Source: an uncultured Flavobacterium sp. (GTDB lineage: Bacteria; Bacteroidota; Bacteroidia; Flavobacteriales; Flavobacteriaceae). From it: DNA of 64,000 nucleotides. The notes under the pieces were generated by a model that ran no database searches, was not told the DNA's origin, and worked only from the letters and a program-made list of their open reading frames with translations. Location: positions 1 to 64,000 of the forward strand of contig CALTVC010000014.1 of the NCBI GenBank assembly GCA_943912855.1, read 5' to 3'. Numbering within the stretch: position 1 is the stretch's first letter; each line of letters begins with the position of its first letter. Both the position numbers and the translations under genes were made by a program. Positions 42,053-51,265 of the stretch are shown in pieces.

Positions 42053-45000
42053 ATGAATATTAAGCATTTGTATGACAAAAGCGCGAATTATTGCTTTGCG
42101 ATTACGCTTTTATTAGTATTATTTTCGGGCTTTAATGCTAGGGCCCAGGGTACCATAACAGTAACGGGTACCGTTGTAGACGAAACCGGGGCTACGGTAC
42201 CGGGAGCAACCGTCCTTGAAAAAGGTACGTCTAATGCCGTAAGTACTGACCTTGATGGTAAGTACGTAATTAAAGTGGCCAGTGCTAAGAGTGAACTTGT
42301 TTTTTCATTTATAGGATACGATTCTGTTAACCAGGTAGTAGGAAATAATACTACTATGAATATAAACCTTAAAACTGCTGTATCTCAGTTAGATGAGGTA
42401 GTGGTTATTGGTTATGGTACAGCAAAAAAATCTGATTTAACAGGTGCTGTAGCAACAATATCGGGTGGTGAACTTAAAAAATTAGCCATGCCCAGCGTAG
42501 CCGAAGCTCTTACCGGTCGTATGGCTGGTGTTCAGGTATCTTCGGCTGAAGGTTCACCGGATGCAGATATTAAGATCAGGGTTCGTGGTGGAGGTTCCCT
42601 ATCTCAGGACAGTTCTCCGCTTATAATCGTAGACGGGTTCCCTGTGAGTAGCATGAGCGATATTTCTCCTAACGACATCGACCAGATTACAGTGCTAAAA
42701 GATGCTTCTTCAACGGCTATTTACGGTTCAAGGGGAGCGTATGGTGTAATCATAATCACTACAAAAAGTGGCAGTAAAGACGGTAAGTTAAGTGTAACGG
42801 TTAACTCATTTTACGGGGTTAAGAACAAAGTAGGACAAATAGATGTTCTTGGTCCTCAGGATTACGCTAACTGGCAATATGAATACGCGTTGCTAAATAA
42901 CGACCTTTCTTCTTATGAAAATACATTTGGCACATGGTCGCCAACCCAGTTTGCATCTGCAAAAAAAGTAGATTGGCAAAAAGAAGTATTCGGGCGCACA
43001 GGTACTACCCAGAGCCACGATATAGGACTTCGTGGAGGTTCAGATAAGCTTAATTACAGCTTTAACTATACTAAGTATAACGAAAAAGCCATTATGCTTG
43101 GCTCTGATTTCAGGAGGGATAACATATCGTTTAACCTTAAGAGCAAGCCGAATGATAAAATCAATATGAACTTTACCATGCGTTACTCTGAAACGCAGAT
43201 AAATGGTGGTGGTACCAATGAGCAAAAAGAAATTTCTGCTCAGGATTCACGTTTAAGAAACTCAGTAGGATATGCTCCAATGGATATTCCTGGTCTTACT
43301 ACAGACAATACAGATGAGGCTGTTACAGGATATTTGGTACATCCTCTTGTAAACGTTGCAGATAATGACCGTTCTCAAAACAGGAAGAACATCAACCTGC
43401 TTAGCGGATTAAACTGGACTCCTATTAAAAATCTTCAGTTTAAATCAGATTTTGGTTTTGATAACTATTTTTCTACAGACAACCGTTTCTATGGTCGTTC
43501 TACCTACTACGTAAGGAATATTCCTGCGGCTGAAAACCAGGGTCTTGCTGCCTTAATCATGTCAGACCGCCAGGATAGTAAGTTTAGGAATGCTAATACT
43601 GTAAATTATGATTTTAAAGATTTACTTGGAGAAGATCATAGCCTTAATGTACTTTTAGGAGAAGAATATATTAATTATAAAACCACTGTAAAGACAAGTA
43701 CGATACACGCGTTTCCTGAATTCTTCTCTTTTGACAATGCAATAAACCTATCCTCTCAAGGTAAACCACTTTCGGTAGATAACTTTGTGTATCCTCAAGA
43801 TAAACTGTTATCATTCTTTGGTAGGTTAAACTACGACTACAAAAATCGTTACTTATTAACCGCTACGTATCGTGCAGATGGTTCTAGTAAGTTCCTTGGA
43901 GATAATCGTTGGGGGTACTTCCCATCAGCAGCTGTAGCATGGAAAATAACCAGTGAAGATTTCATGAAAAACCTTACCTGGGTTAATTTACTTAAACTTA
44001 GGGTAAGTTATGGTGAAGCAGGTAATAATAATATTCCTGTGGGGCAAACCGTTCAGAGCTTCCTTTCATCTAGCTCTACCTGGATAAGTAATGTTGCGAA
44101 CTATTGGTCTGCTTCAAAAGTAATGGCTAACCCTGATCTTAAATGGGAAACTACTGTTACACAAAACATAGGACTTGATTTTGAATTACTAAAGGGTAAA
44201 TTAAGTGGTTCATTAGAAGCATATAAAAACATTACTAAAGATTTATTGCTTGCATTCCCGGTTTCAGGTACAGGATATGATTTCCAGTACCGTAATATGG
44301 GTGAAAACCAAAACACAGGTCTCGAAGCTTCACTTAACTGGGTGGCGCTAGATCATAAAGACTATGGATTGAGCTTTTCCTTCAATATAACAGCTAATAA
44401 GAATAAAATAAACTCATTGGGTGTTATGGACGATTTTGCTCAACCTTCTAACTGGGCGTCTACCGCAATTGGGTCTGATTATGTGGTACGCGTAGGCCAG
44501 CCACTTGGACTAATGTATGGTTATAAAAGCGATGGGCGTTACGAAGTATCTGACTTCTCATACGATGGTACCGGATATACGCTTAATCCGGGTGTAGCCA
44601 ATTCCAGTTCTGTCGTGGGCGCAGTTGCGCCGGGTAGCATGAAACTAAAGGACCTTAATGGAGATGGTGTAGTAAACGCTGATGACCAAACAGTAATAGG
44701 TAACGCCAACCCGAAACATACAGGTGGTTTTGTTATTAATGCTAATGCGTATGGATTTGACCTGATGGCTGCCTTCAACTGGAGCGTAGGGAATGATATT
44801 TACAATGCTAATAAAATTGAGTTTAGTACAACACCTCAAAATATATCATACAGAAACCTTTCTACAGATATGGCATCGGGTGTACGATGGACAAACATAA
44901 ACGCATCGGGTCAATTAGTAACAGATGCAGCAGAACTTGCAGCACTAAACGCTAATACCACCATGTGGTCTCCTAATATGCAACGTTATGTGTTTAGCGA

Positions 45001-45262
45001 CTGGGCTGTGGAAGACGGATCATTTTTAAGACTTAATACACTTTCATTAGGTTATACACTTCCAAAGTCTGTTAACGATAGTTTAGGCATATCAAGGCTA
45101 AGGTTCTATACTACTTGTAACAACGTATTTGTAATAACAAATTACTCAGGACCAGATCCGGAAGTTTCTACAAGAAGGGCTACACCATTTACTCCGGGAG
45201 TTGATTCATCTGCATACCCGCGTAGCAGGCAGTTTGTTTTCGGTCTAAACCTTAATTTTTAA
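42053..45262 (+). CDS. SusC-like TonB-dependent outer-membrane transporter
   Basis: A 1069-residue outer-membrane protein. After the signal peptide (about 1-32, ending ARAQ) comes the carboxypeptidase-regulatory-like domain (TVTGTVVDETGATVPGATV, about 35-110), the SusC-type TonB box/plug start LDEVVVIGYGTAKKSDLTGA (about 117-136), the plug with SSTAIYGSRGAYGVI, and a 22-strand barrel ending in FGLNLNF. It imports oligogalacturonides across the outer membrane, driven by TonB, with its SusD partner encoded 21 bases downstream. Confidence 0.95.
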   Translation: MNIKHLYDKSANYCFAITLLLVLFSGFNARAQGTITVTGTVVDETGATVPGATVLEKGTSNAVSTDLDGKYVIKVASAKSELVFSFIGYDSVNQVVGNNTTMNINLKTAVSQLDEVVVIGYGTAKKSDLTGAVATISGGELKKLAMPSVAEALTGRMAGVQVSSAEGSPDADIKIRVRGGGSLSQDSSPLIIVDGFPVSSMSDISPNDIDQITVLKDASSTAIYGSRGAYGVIIITTKSGSKDGKLSVTVNSFYGVKNKVGQIDVLGPQDYANWQYEYALLNNDLSSYENTFGTWSPTQFASAKKVDWQKEVFGRTGTTQSHDIGLRGGSDKLNYSFNYTKYNEKAIMLGSDFRRDNISFNLKSKPNDKINMNFTMRYSETQINGGGTNEQKEISAQDSRLRNSVGYAPMDIPGLTTDNTDEAVTGYLVHPLVNVADNDRSQNRKNINLLSGLNWTPIKNLQFKSDFGFDNYFSTDNRFYGRSTYYVRNIPAAENQGLAALIMSDRQDSKFRNANTVNYDFKDLLGEDHSLNVLLGEEYINYKTTVKTSTIHAFPEFFSFDNAINLSSQGKPLSVDNFVYPQDKLLSFFGRLNYDYKNRYLLTATYRADGSSKFLGDNRWGYFPSAAVAWKITSEDFMKNLTWVNLLKLRVSYGEAGNNNIPVGQTVQSFLSSSSTWISNVANYWSASKVMANPDLKWETTVTQNIGLDFELLKGKLSGSLEAYKNITKDLLLAFPVSGTGYDFQYRNMGENQNTGLEASLNWVALDHKDYGLSFSFNITANKNKINSLGVMDDFAQPSNWASTAIGSDYVVRVGQPLGLMYGYKSDGRYEVSDFSYDGTGYTLNPGVANSSSVVGAVAPGSMKLKDLNGDGVVNADDQTVIGNANPKHTGGFVINANAYGFDLMAAFNWSVGNDIYNANKIEFSTTPQNISYRNLSTDMASGVRWTNINASGQLVTDAAELAALNANTTMWSPNMQRYVFSDWAVEDGSFLRLNTLSLGYTLPKSVNDSLGISRLRFYTTCNNVFVITNYSGPDPEVSTRRATPFTPGVDSSAYPRSRQFVFGLNLNF

Positions 45263-45283
45263 TTATTAATTCTCGTTTTCGTC

Positions 45284-47074
45284 ATGAAAAGCATTATAAA
45301 ATATACAGGGATACTATTGGTAGGGATTTTTGTTTCGTGTGAAACTTTTGACAGTACACTGGAAGCACCTCCAACATCTGCCCTAGATGAAGCTCTTATT
45401 TTTTCTACCCCGGGTCTTGCCAGGGGAGCAATAGATGGTATTAAAATACCTTTTGGGGAAACCAATTCATACAGAGGTCGTTACTTGCCTTGGTATGGTT
45501 TTAATACCGATACAGAGTGGTACAACTCATCAGAGTCTACAAGTTCAGACAACGCTGATTTGTGTATATACGATGCCAAACCTAATAACACCCAGATGAA
45601 CACGCTTAACAACGTTTGGGCTATGATGTATTCGGGTATTGAGCGTGCAAACATTTGTATAAGGGGTATCCGGGCGTATGGTAGCCCCACTTCAGAGAAT
45701 GAAATGGGATATCTTCTGGGTGAGGCATTAACCCTTAGGGCTATATACTATGCTGACTTATTAAAAACCTGGGGAGATGTACCGGCACGTTTTGAACCAA
45801 TTAGTAATGAAACTCTTTATGTCCCTAAATCGAGCAGAGATGTTGTCTACAAACAACTTATTGCTGATTTAGGTGAAGCAGCTACACTGGTGCCATGGCC
45901 TAATGGTTCTGAAGCTACCACATCGGTAGAGCGTATAAATAAGGCTTTTGTAAAAGGGCTTCGTGCACGCCTTGCGCTGGCCGCCTCTGGTTACCAGCAG
46001 TATCCTGATGGTGTAAGGAGGTCTAATGATACTGAACTTTCTGTAGAGCTTATGTACGCACTTGCATTGAGGGAGTGTAAGGATGTCATTGAAAACGGAA
46101 GCTCTCACCTGGAGTCTTCGTTTGAAACCCTTTGGAAAAAATACAACCAGGAAAATATTGCTGCTGGTGGCGAGTCATTATGGGAGATACCATTTGGCGA
46201 TGGCCGTGGAAGGATGCTGTTTACATTTGCTGTAAGACATACCGCTGTAGACCAGTACCAGGCTAACGGTGCCAACAGGGGTGGTGCATCAGGACCACTG
46301 CCTAACATATTCTATGATTATGATGTAACCGATACCCGCAGGGATGTTACCTGTGTACCTTATATGTGGGGACCTGCTACAAATGGTATTGCAAAACAAA
46401 CCCTTGGCGCGTTAAACAGATGGTACTTTGGTAAATACCGTTATGAGTGGATGACCCGTAGGGTAACTTCTACTAATGACGATGGTGTAAACAAAATTTA
46501 TATGCGTTACGCTGAGGTGCTTCTTATGGCTGCCGAAACTGCTAATGAAATAGAAGGTGCAGCTGCTGCTGCCCCATATCTTAAAGAGATTCGTAGAAGG
46601 GCGTTCCCAACAAGTCAGCATGGAGATAAAGTAGACAATTATGTTAATGCTCTAACTTCTAAGCAGGCTATGTTTAATGCGATTGTTGAAGAAAATAAAT
46701 GGGAGTTTACGGGAGAAATGGAACGTAAACAGGCACTTATTCGCTGGAACCTTCTTGGTGCTAAGCTAAATGAGTCTAAAGATAAGATGTTCCGTTTACA
46801 GCAACGTACCGGCGAGTATGCCGATGTAGCAACCACGCTGTACTACAAGTACGCTGCCGATAACGAAACGCTTATTATTCATGGTCTTAACCATGGTGAA
46901 ACTAACGATCCCGGAGCAGGCTATACATCTTTTGCTTGGTCTACGCTTACAGATAGTAAAATAAACAGTTTGTATAAAGTAGGTGTTAACCCTGATAACA
47001 GGCAGTTCTGGCCTATATGGCAGGTATACTTGGATAGTAGCAACGGACTGTTGCTAAACGATTACGGATATTAG
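45284..47074 (+). CDS. SusD/RagB-like surface glycan-binding lipoprotein
   Basis: A 596-residue lipoprotein (LLVGIFVSC, Cys19) of the SusD family: tetratricopeptide-like helices (about 70-230, NNVWAMMYSGIERANICI and LGEALTLRAIYYADLLKTWGDVP) and the C-terminal RagB/SusD region (MRYAEVLLMAAETANE). It forms the lid of the SusC channel and captures pectic oligosaccharides at the cell surface. It is last in the operon; a terminator follows. Confidence 0.95.
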   Translation: MKSIIKYTGILLVGIFVSCETFDSTLEAPPTSALDEALIFSTPGLARGAIDGIKIPFGETNSYRGRYLPWYGFNTDTEWYNSSESTSSDNADLCIYDAKPNNTQMNTLNNVWAMMYSGIERANICIRGIRAYGSPTSENEMGYLLGEALTLRAIYYADLLKTWGDVPARFEPISNETLYVPKSSRDVVYKQLIADLGEAATLVPWPNGSEATTSVERINKAFVKGLRARLALAASGYQQYPDGVRRSNDTELSVELMYALALRECKDVIENGSSHLESSFETLWKKYNQENIAAGGESLWEIPFGDGRGRMLFTFAVRHTAVDQYQANGANRGGASGPLPNIFYDYDVTDTRRDVTCVPYMWGPATNGIAKQTLGALNRWYFGKYRYEWMTRRVTSTNDDGVNKIYMRYAEVLLMAAETANEIEGAAAAAPYLKEIRRRAFPTSQHGDKVDNYVNALTSKQAMFNAIVEENKWEFTGEMERKQALIRWNLLGAKLNESKDKMFRLQQRTGEYADVATTLYYKYAADNETLIIHGLNHGETNDPGAGYTSFAWSTLTDSKINSLYKVGVNPDNRQFWPIWQVYLDSSNGLLLNDYGY

Positions 47075-47161
47075 GAGTAGTTACAACCTGTAATGGTTGT
47101 GTCATATATATTTATTTGGGTTGTTTTAAACATTAATAGTTAATGTGAGTGATTAGTTTTT

Positions 47162-47194
47162 AGAGAGGCATCTGAGCAAAATGCCTCTCTTTTT
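47162..47194 (+). terminator. Terminator after SusD
   Basis: A 10-bp stem (47162-47171 with 47181-47190, loop 9) followed by TTTTT, 87 bases after the SusD stop. Confidence 0.85.
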
Positions 47195-47208
47195 CTTGTC
47201 ATTCTGTT

Positions 47209-47240
47209 TTTGAAACAACCAGATTATTGGCATACTTATA
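47209..47240 (+). promoter_or_regulatory. Promoter-like site of the GH105-GH43-PL10 unit
   Basis: TTTG (47209-47212), 20 bases, TACTTATA (47233-47240), a weaker -7. No operator palindrome follows, unlike the other units of the locus. Confidence 0.5.
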
Positions 47241-47270
47241 GAGTAGATAAACATTACAATGTTTTACGAT

Positions 47271-48479
47271 ATGAAATTCAATTTTTTACATAAGTCTGTT
47301 GTAAGTGCCCTTGTTGTTTTCACAGTAAATGTGGGCATATGCATGGCACAGGCATCGGGAGTTAAGGAAATTCCGACCAATTTAAAATGGTCTGAACGTA
47401 TGGCGTTGTCTGAAATGAAACGCTATCCTGAAGCCTACATGATAGACGAGAAAAAAGAACCTAAGTGGGACTATGTTCACGGGCTGGTGCTTACTTCTTT
47501 TGAGAAGTTGTATAAGACTACCCAAAACAAAAAATACTTTGATTACATACAAGGGTATGCCGATGCTACCATAGATACCATTGGAAAAGTAAAGACCTAT
47601 AAGCTGGAGAGCTATAATATAGATATGGTTGCTGCCGGCAGAATCTTATTCAATCTTTATGATACTACAAAAGATGAAAGATATTTTGCTGTAATTAAAA
47701 AGCTTTACAAACAGCTTGAGGAGCAACCACGTACCGAAAGCGGAGGCTTTTGGCATAAAAAAGTATACCCTAACCAAATGTGGCTGGATGGCCTGTATAT
47801 GGGAGAACCTTTCTATGCCCAATATACCGTAACGTATGACAATGGTGCTAAGCTGAATGATATTGCCCATCAGTTTGAGGTAATACGCGCTCATGCTACT
47901 GATAAGAAAATAGGGTTGCTGTATCATGGCTGGGACGAAAGCAAGAAAATGGATTGGGCAGATAAGGTTACAGGTTGTTCGCCCAACTTTTGGTCGAGAT
48001 CTATCGGTTGGTACATGATGGCGCTGGTAGACGTGCTCGATTATTTCCCGAAAGATCATCCTAAGCGCAAAGAGCTGATTAAATACCTGAATGACATTTC
48101 TAAGAGCCTGGTAAAGTTCCAGGATAAGAGCGGACTTTGGTATCAGGTTACAGACAAAGGCGGAAAAGAAGGTAATTATTTAGAATCTTCTGGTTCGGCT
48201 ATGTTTGCTTATGCTCTGGCAAAGGGAGCTAACAAAGGCTACCTTCCTAAAAAATACAAAGAGTTTGCAAATAAAGCTTTTAATGGACTTACGTCTAAAC
48301 TAATTAAGGTTGCCCCCGATGGCGAAGTTACCATTACCGAAGCCTGTGCTGTTGCTGGTCTTGGTGGTAATCCATACAGGGATGGTTCGTATTCGTATTA
48401 CGTAAACGAACGCAAAAAAGACAATGATCCTAAAGCTACGGGGCCGTTTATACTGGCTGCTTTAGAATTAGATAAATAG
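47271..48479 (+). CDS. GH105 unsaturated (rhamno)galacturonyl hydrolase
   Basis: An exported enzyme of about 402 residues (signal peptide ending ICMAQ) with the (alpha/alpha)6 barrel of GH105. The catalytic Asp173 lies in MWLDGLYMGEPFYA; also typical are ESGGFWHKKVYPNQ, GWDESKKMDWAD and SRSIGWYMMALVDVLDYFP. It removes the unsaturated uronic acid that pectin lyases leave at the non-reducing end, feeding the KduI/KduD branch. I use Met 47271 (MKFNFLHK), which begins the signal peptide; Met 47259 is also possible. The next gene is 5 bases away. Confidence 0.92.
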   Translation: MKFNFLHKSVVSALVVFTVNVGICMAQASGVKEIPTNLKWSERMALSEMKRYPEAYMIDEKKEPKWDYVHGLVLTSFEKLYKTTQNKKYFDYIQGYADATIDTIGKVKTYKLESYNIDMVAAGRILFNLYDTTKDERYFAVIKKLYKQLEEQPRTESGGFWHKKVYPNQMWLDGLYMGEPFYAQYTVTYDNGAKLNDIAHQFEVIRAHATDKKIGLLYHGWDESKKMDWADKVTGCSPNFWSRSIGWYMMALVDVLDYFPKDHPKRKELIKYLNDISKSLVKFQDKSGLWYQVTDKGGKEGNYLESSGSAMFAYALAKGANKGYLPKKYKEFANKAFNGLTSKLIKVAPDGEVTITEACAVAGLGGNPYRDGSYSYYVNERKKDNDPKATGPFILAALELDK

Positions 48480-48484
48480 AATGT

Positions 48485-50110
48485 ATGAGAGCAAAATCAG
48501 TTGTTTGTTTTATTGTTTGCTTACTGTGTACAATGCTATTCGCGCAGCAGGCCGACCAGGCGTTTTCTAAACCCGTTTGGGTTTCAGATAACAGTGATGG
48601 AACTTACACAAACCCTGTACTGAACAGTGATTATTCAGACCCGGATGCCATAAGGGTAGGCGATAAGTACTATATGACGGCTTCGTCTTTTAACTGCATC
48701 CCAGGGTTACCTATATTGGAATCTGATGATTTGGTAAACTGGAAACTAATAAGTTATGCCCTCACAAAACAACCACCATACGAAGTGTATGACAAAGTAC
48801 AGCACGGTAATGGAGTTTGGGCGCCATGCATAAGGTACCATAAAAACGAATTCTATATTTATTATCCCGATCCTGATTTTGGGATTTATGTAATAAAAGC
48901 TAAAAAGCCAGAAGGGCCGTGGTCAGTACCTGTAATGGTTAAGTCTGGCAAAGGACTTATAGATCCTTCACCACTTTGGGATGACGATGGTAAGGCATAC
49001 CTGGTTTATGCATTTGCAGGAAGCAGGGCTGGTATTAAAAGCATACTTGTTGTTTGTACTATGGATGCTAGTGGATTAAGTACAGTAAATGATGATGTTT
49101 TGTTGTTTGATGGGCACAAAGAGGAATCTACTGTTGAAGGCCCGAAGATTTATAAACGCAAAGGGTATTATTATGTATTTGCCCCCGCGGGTGGTGTGGC
49201 TACAGGTTGGCAAACGGTATTTAGGAGTAAAAATATTTATGGTCCGTACGAGAGCAAAAAAGTAATGCACCAGGGTAAGACCAATGTAAACGGTCCGCAT
49301 CAGGGCGCATGGGTGCAAACCCAAACAGGAGGAGACTGGTTCCTGCATTTTCAGGATAAAGGAGCTATGGGGCGTGTAGTGCATTTACAGCCCATGAAAT
49401 GGGCTAACGACTGGCCTGTTATTGGCACTGATGAAGATAAAGACGGTACAGGTGAGCCGGTGACAAAGTATAAAAAGCCTAATACGGGTAAACCTAACAA
49501 AACCTTCCCGTTACCGGAGAGTGATGAGTTTAACAGCCCTAAGCTTGGGTTACAATGGCAATGGCATGCCAACCCGCAAATAAACTGGGGCTTACCGTGC
49601 AGTTATGGTTATTACATGCTGAACTGCATTCCTAAGCCAAAGGATGCGATAAACCTGTATGATGTGCCCAACTTGTTGTTGCAGAAATTCCCGAATGAGG
49701 AGTTTACAGCTACAGCTAAAGTGGAATATAACCTTCATTTTGATGATGAAGAAGCAGGCTTAGTAATCATGGGGCTTGATTATGGTTATCTAAGAGTAAA
49801 ACAGGTTTCAGGTAAGCTATACCTTTCTCAGGTTACATGCACCAATGCTGACAAGAAAGGTATAGAGAAAGTCTCGGAATATATTGCCCTAAATGCAACT
49901 ACGGTTTACTTACAGATTCAGGTTAAGAACGGTAACGACTGTACTTTTAAATACAGCGAAGACGGAATAAACTTTAAATCTGTAGGTACTCCTTTTAAAG
50001 CAAGAGAAGGCAAATGGATTGGGGCGAAGCTTGGGTTTGTGGCATTACGTAACGGCTTTATAAACGATGCCGGAAACATTAAAATAGACTGGTTCAGAAT
50101 CAATAAATAA
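48485..50110 (+). CDS. GH43 family glycosidase
   Basis: A 541-residue exported enzyme (signal peptide about 1-22). The five-bladed beta-propeller has the GH43 triad: Asp52 (YSDPDAIRV), Asp160 (LIDPSPLW) and Glu218 (STVEGPKI). The C-terminal part (about 345-541) is a beta-sandwich with ESDEFNSPKLGLQWQWHANP, as in GH43 enzymes of the beta-xylosidase/arabinofuranosidase/galactosidase kind. In this locus it probably trims arabinose, galactose or xylose side chains of pectin; the substrate is not determined by sequence. Only 2 bases separate it from the PL10 gene. Confidence 0.92.
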   Translation: MRAKSVVCFIVCLLCTMLFAQQADQAFSKPVWVSDNSDGTYTNPVLNSDYSDPDAIRVGDKYYMTASSFNCIPGLPILESDDLVNWKLISYALTKQPPYEVYDKVQHGNGVWAPCIRYHKNEFYIYYPDPDFGIYVIKAKKPEGPWSVPVMVKSGKGLIDPSPLWDDDGKAYLVYAFAGSRAGIKSILVVCTMDASGLSTVNDDVLLFDGHKEESTVEGPKIYKRKGYYYVFAPAGGVATGWQTVFRSKNIYGPYESKKVMHQGKTNVNGPHQGAWVQTQTGGDWFLHFQDKGAMGRVVHLQPMKWANDWPVIGTDEDKDGTGEPVTKYKKPNTGKPNKTFPLPESDEFNSPKLGLQWQWHANPQINWGLPCSYGYYMLNCIPKPKDAINLYDVPNLLLQKFPNEEFTATAKVEYNLHFDDEEAGLVIMGLDYGYLRVKQVSGKLYLSQVTCTNADKKGIEKVSEYIALNATTVYLQIQVKNGNDCTFKYSEDGINFKSVGTPFKAREGKWIGAKLGFVALRNGFINDAGNIKIDWFRINK

Positions 50111-50112
50111 GT

Positions 50113-51198
50113 ATGAAAAAAATGAGGAGTTCAAGGATAATTTTAAGCCTTCTGGTTGCTGTAGTGTCTTTGTCTTGCAAGGCACAGGTAAATGATAAGA
50201 CCTGGCAGAAAATAACACATAGTAAAGAGGAAGCCTGGTTTGGCACGGATGAAGCCGTAAAAATGGCCGAAAATGTATTGCTATACCAGCGAAACATAGG
50301 TGGATGGCCAAAAAATACCCAAATGCAGAATGTGCTTTCTGAAGCTGAAAAAAAGAAACTCATTGCTCTTAAATCTGAACCGAAAGAAACAACGATAGAC
50401 AATGGTGCCACCACGCAGGAGATGATGTTCCTGTCTAAGGTGTACAAACAAAAGCCTGATGAAAGGTACAAAGAAGCATTTCTTAAAGGACTTGATTACC
50501 TGTTAGAAGCGCAGTATGCTAATGGTGGCTGGCCACAGTTTTTTCCGCTTAAAAAAGGGTATTACACGCACATTACCTACAATGATGATGCTATGGTTAA
50601 TGTGCTGAAATTACTTCAGGCACTTAAGGATGGTTCTGATGATTATGCCATAAAACCAAATGATGCCATTTTAAAGAAGGTTACGATTGCTTTTGATAAA
50701 GGTATAGACTGTATCATCAAAACCCAATATAAACAAAACGGTAAACTCACAGCTTGGTGCGCCCAGCACGATGAGGTTACACTGCAACCTGCGAATGCAC
50801 GCGCGTTTGAACTGGCATCGCTAAGCGGAAAGGAATCGGCAAAAATAACTTTATTGCTTATGTCTATCAAAAATCCTGATAAGCAGATTAAATATGCTGT
50901 TGAAGCGGCGGTGGCTTGGTTTGAGAAGACTCAAATTAAAGGTATAAAGCTGGAAAACGTTACCAATAGCGATGGCAAAAAAGACAGGGTAGTGGTAGAG
51001 GATGCCTCAGCCGAACCGCTTTGGGCACGTTTCATGAACCTTGAAGATAATAAACCTTTCTTCTGCGACAGGGATGGAATTAAAAAATATACACTTGCCG
51101 AAATTGGCTACGAGCGCCGTAACGGTTATGCCTGGTATACAAACGAACCTAAAGAAGTGTTGAAGAAATATGAAAAATGGAAAAATAGCTTGAAATAG
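50113..51198 (+). CDS. PL10 pectate lyase, lipoprotein
   Basis: A 361-residue lipoprotein (AVVSLSC, Cys22) of pectate lyase family 10, an (alpha/alpha)3 fold that cleaves polygalacturonate by calcium-dependent beta-elimination. Marks are NIGGWPKNTQM (about 58-68), TIDNGATTQEM, NGGWPQFFPLKKGYYTHITYNDDAM and TAWCAQHDEVTLQPANARAFE. It ends the three-gene unit; a terminator overlaps its stop. Confidence 0.93.
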   Translation: MKKMRSSRIILSLLVAVVSLSCKAQVNDKTWQKITHSKEEAWFGTDEAVKMAENVLLYQRNIGGWPKNTQMQNVLSEAEKKKLIALKSEPKETTIDNGATTQEMMFLSKVYKQKPDERYKEAFLKGLDYLLEAQYANGGWPQFFPLKKGYYTHITYNDDAMVNVLKLLQALKDGSDDYAIKPNDAILKKVTIAFDKGIDCIIKTQYKQNGKLTAWCAQHDEVTLQPANARAFELASLSGKESAKITLLLMSIKNPDKQIKYAVEAAVAWFEKTQIKGIKLENVTNSDGKKDRVVVEDASAEPLWARFMNLEDNKPFFCDRDGIKKYTLAEIGYERRNGYAWYTNEPKEVLKKYEKWKNSLK

Positions 51199-51209
51199 CT
51201 ATTTTTTTT
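51181..51209 (+). terminator. Terminator overlapping the PL10 stop codon
   Basis: A 10-bp stem AAAAATAGCT (51181-51190) with AGCTATTTTT (51197-51206), loop 6, followed by TTT. It closes the GH105-GH43-PL10 unit just before the next operator. Confidence 0.75.
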
Positions 51210-51219
51210 ACTTCAATTA

Positions 51220-51233
51220 CGCAATCGATTGCG
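51220..51233. promoter_or_regulatory. LacI-type operator of the pectinesterase gene
   Basis: CGCAATCGATTGCG is a perfect 14-bp palindrome 32 bases before the start. The -7 box at this promoter is not clear (TTCAATTA precedes it), so promoter placement is uncertain here. Confidence 0.7.
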
Positions 51234-51265
51234 TTTAACCAAGTATTTATTTTAAATAAACAATT

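Noticed and set aside
47075..47258. An ECF sigma/anti-sigma pair or hybrid two-component regulator for the SusCD locus
   Set aside because: No such gene occurs anywhere between 28651 and 62723; the only regulator is the LacI-family protein.
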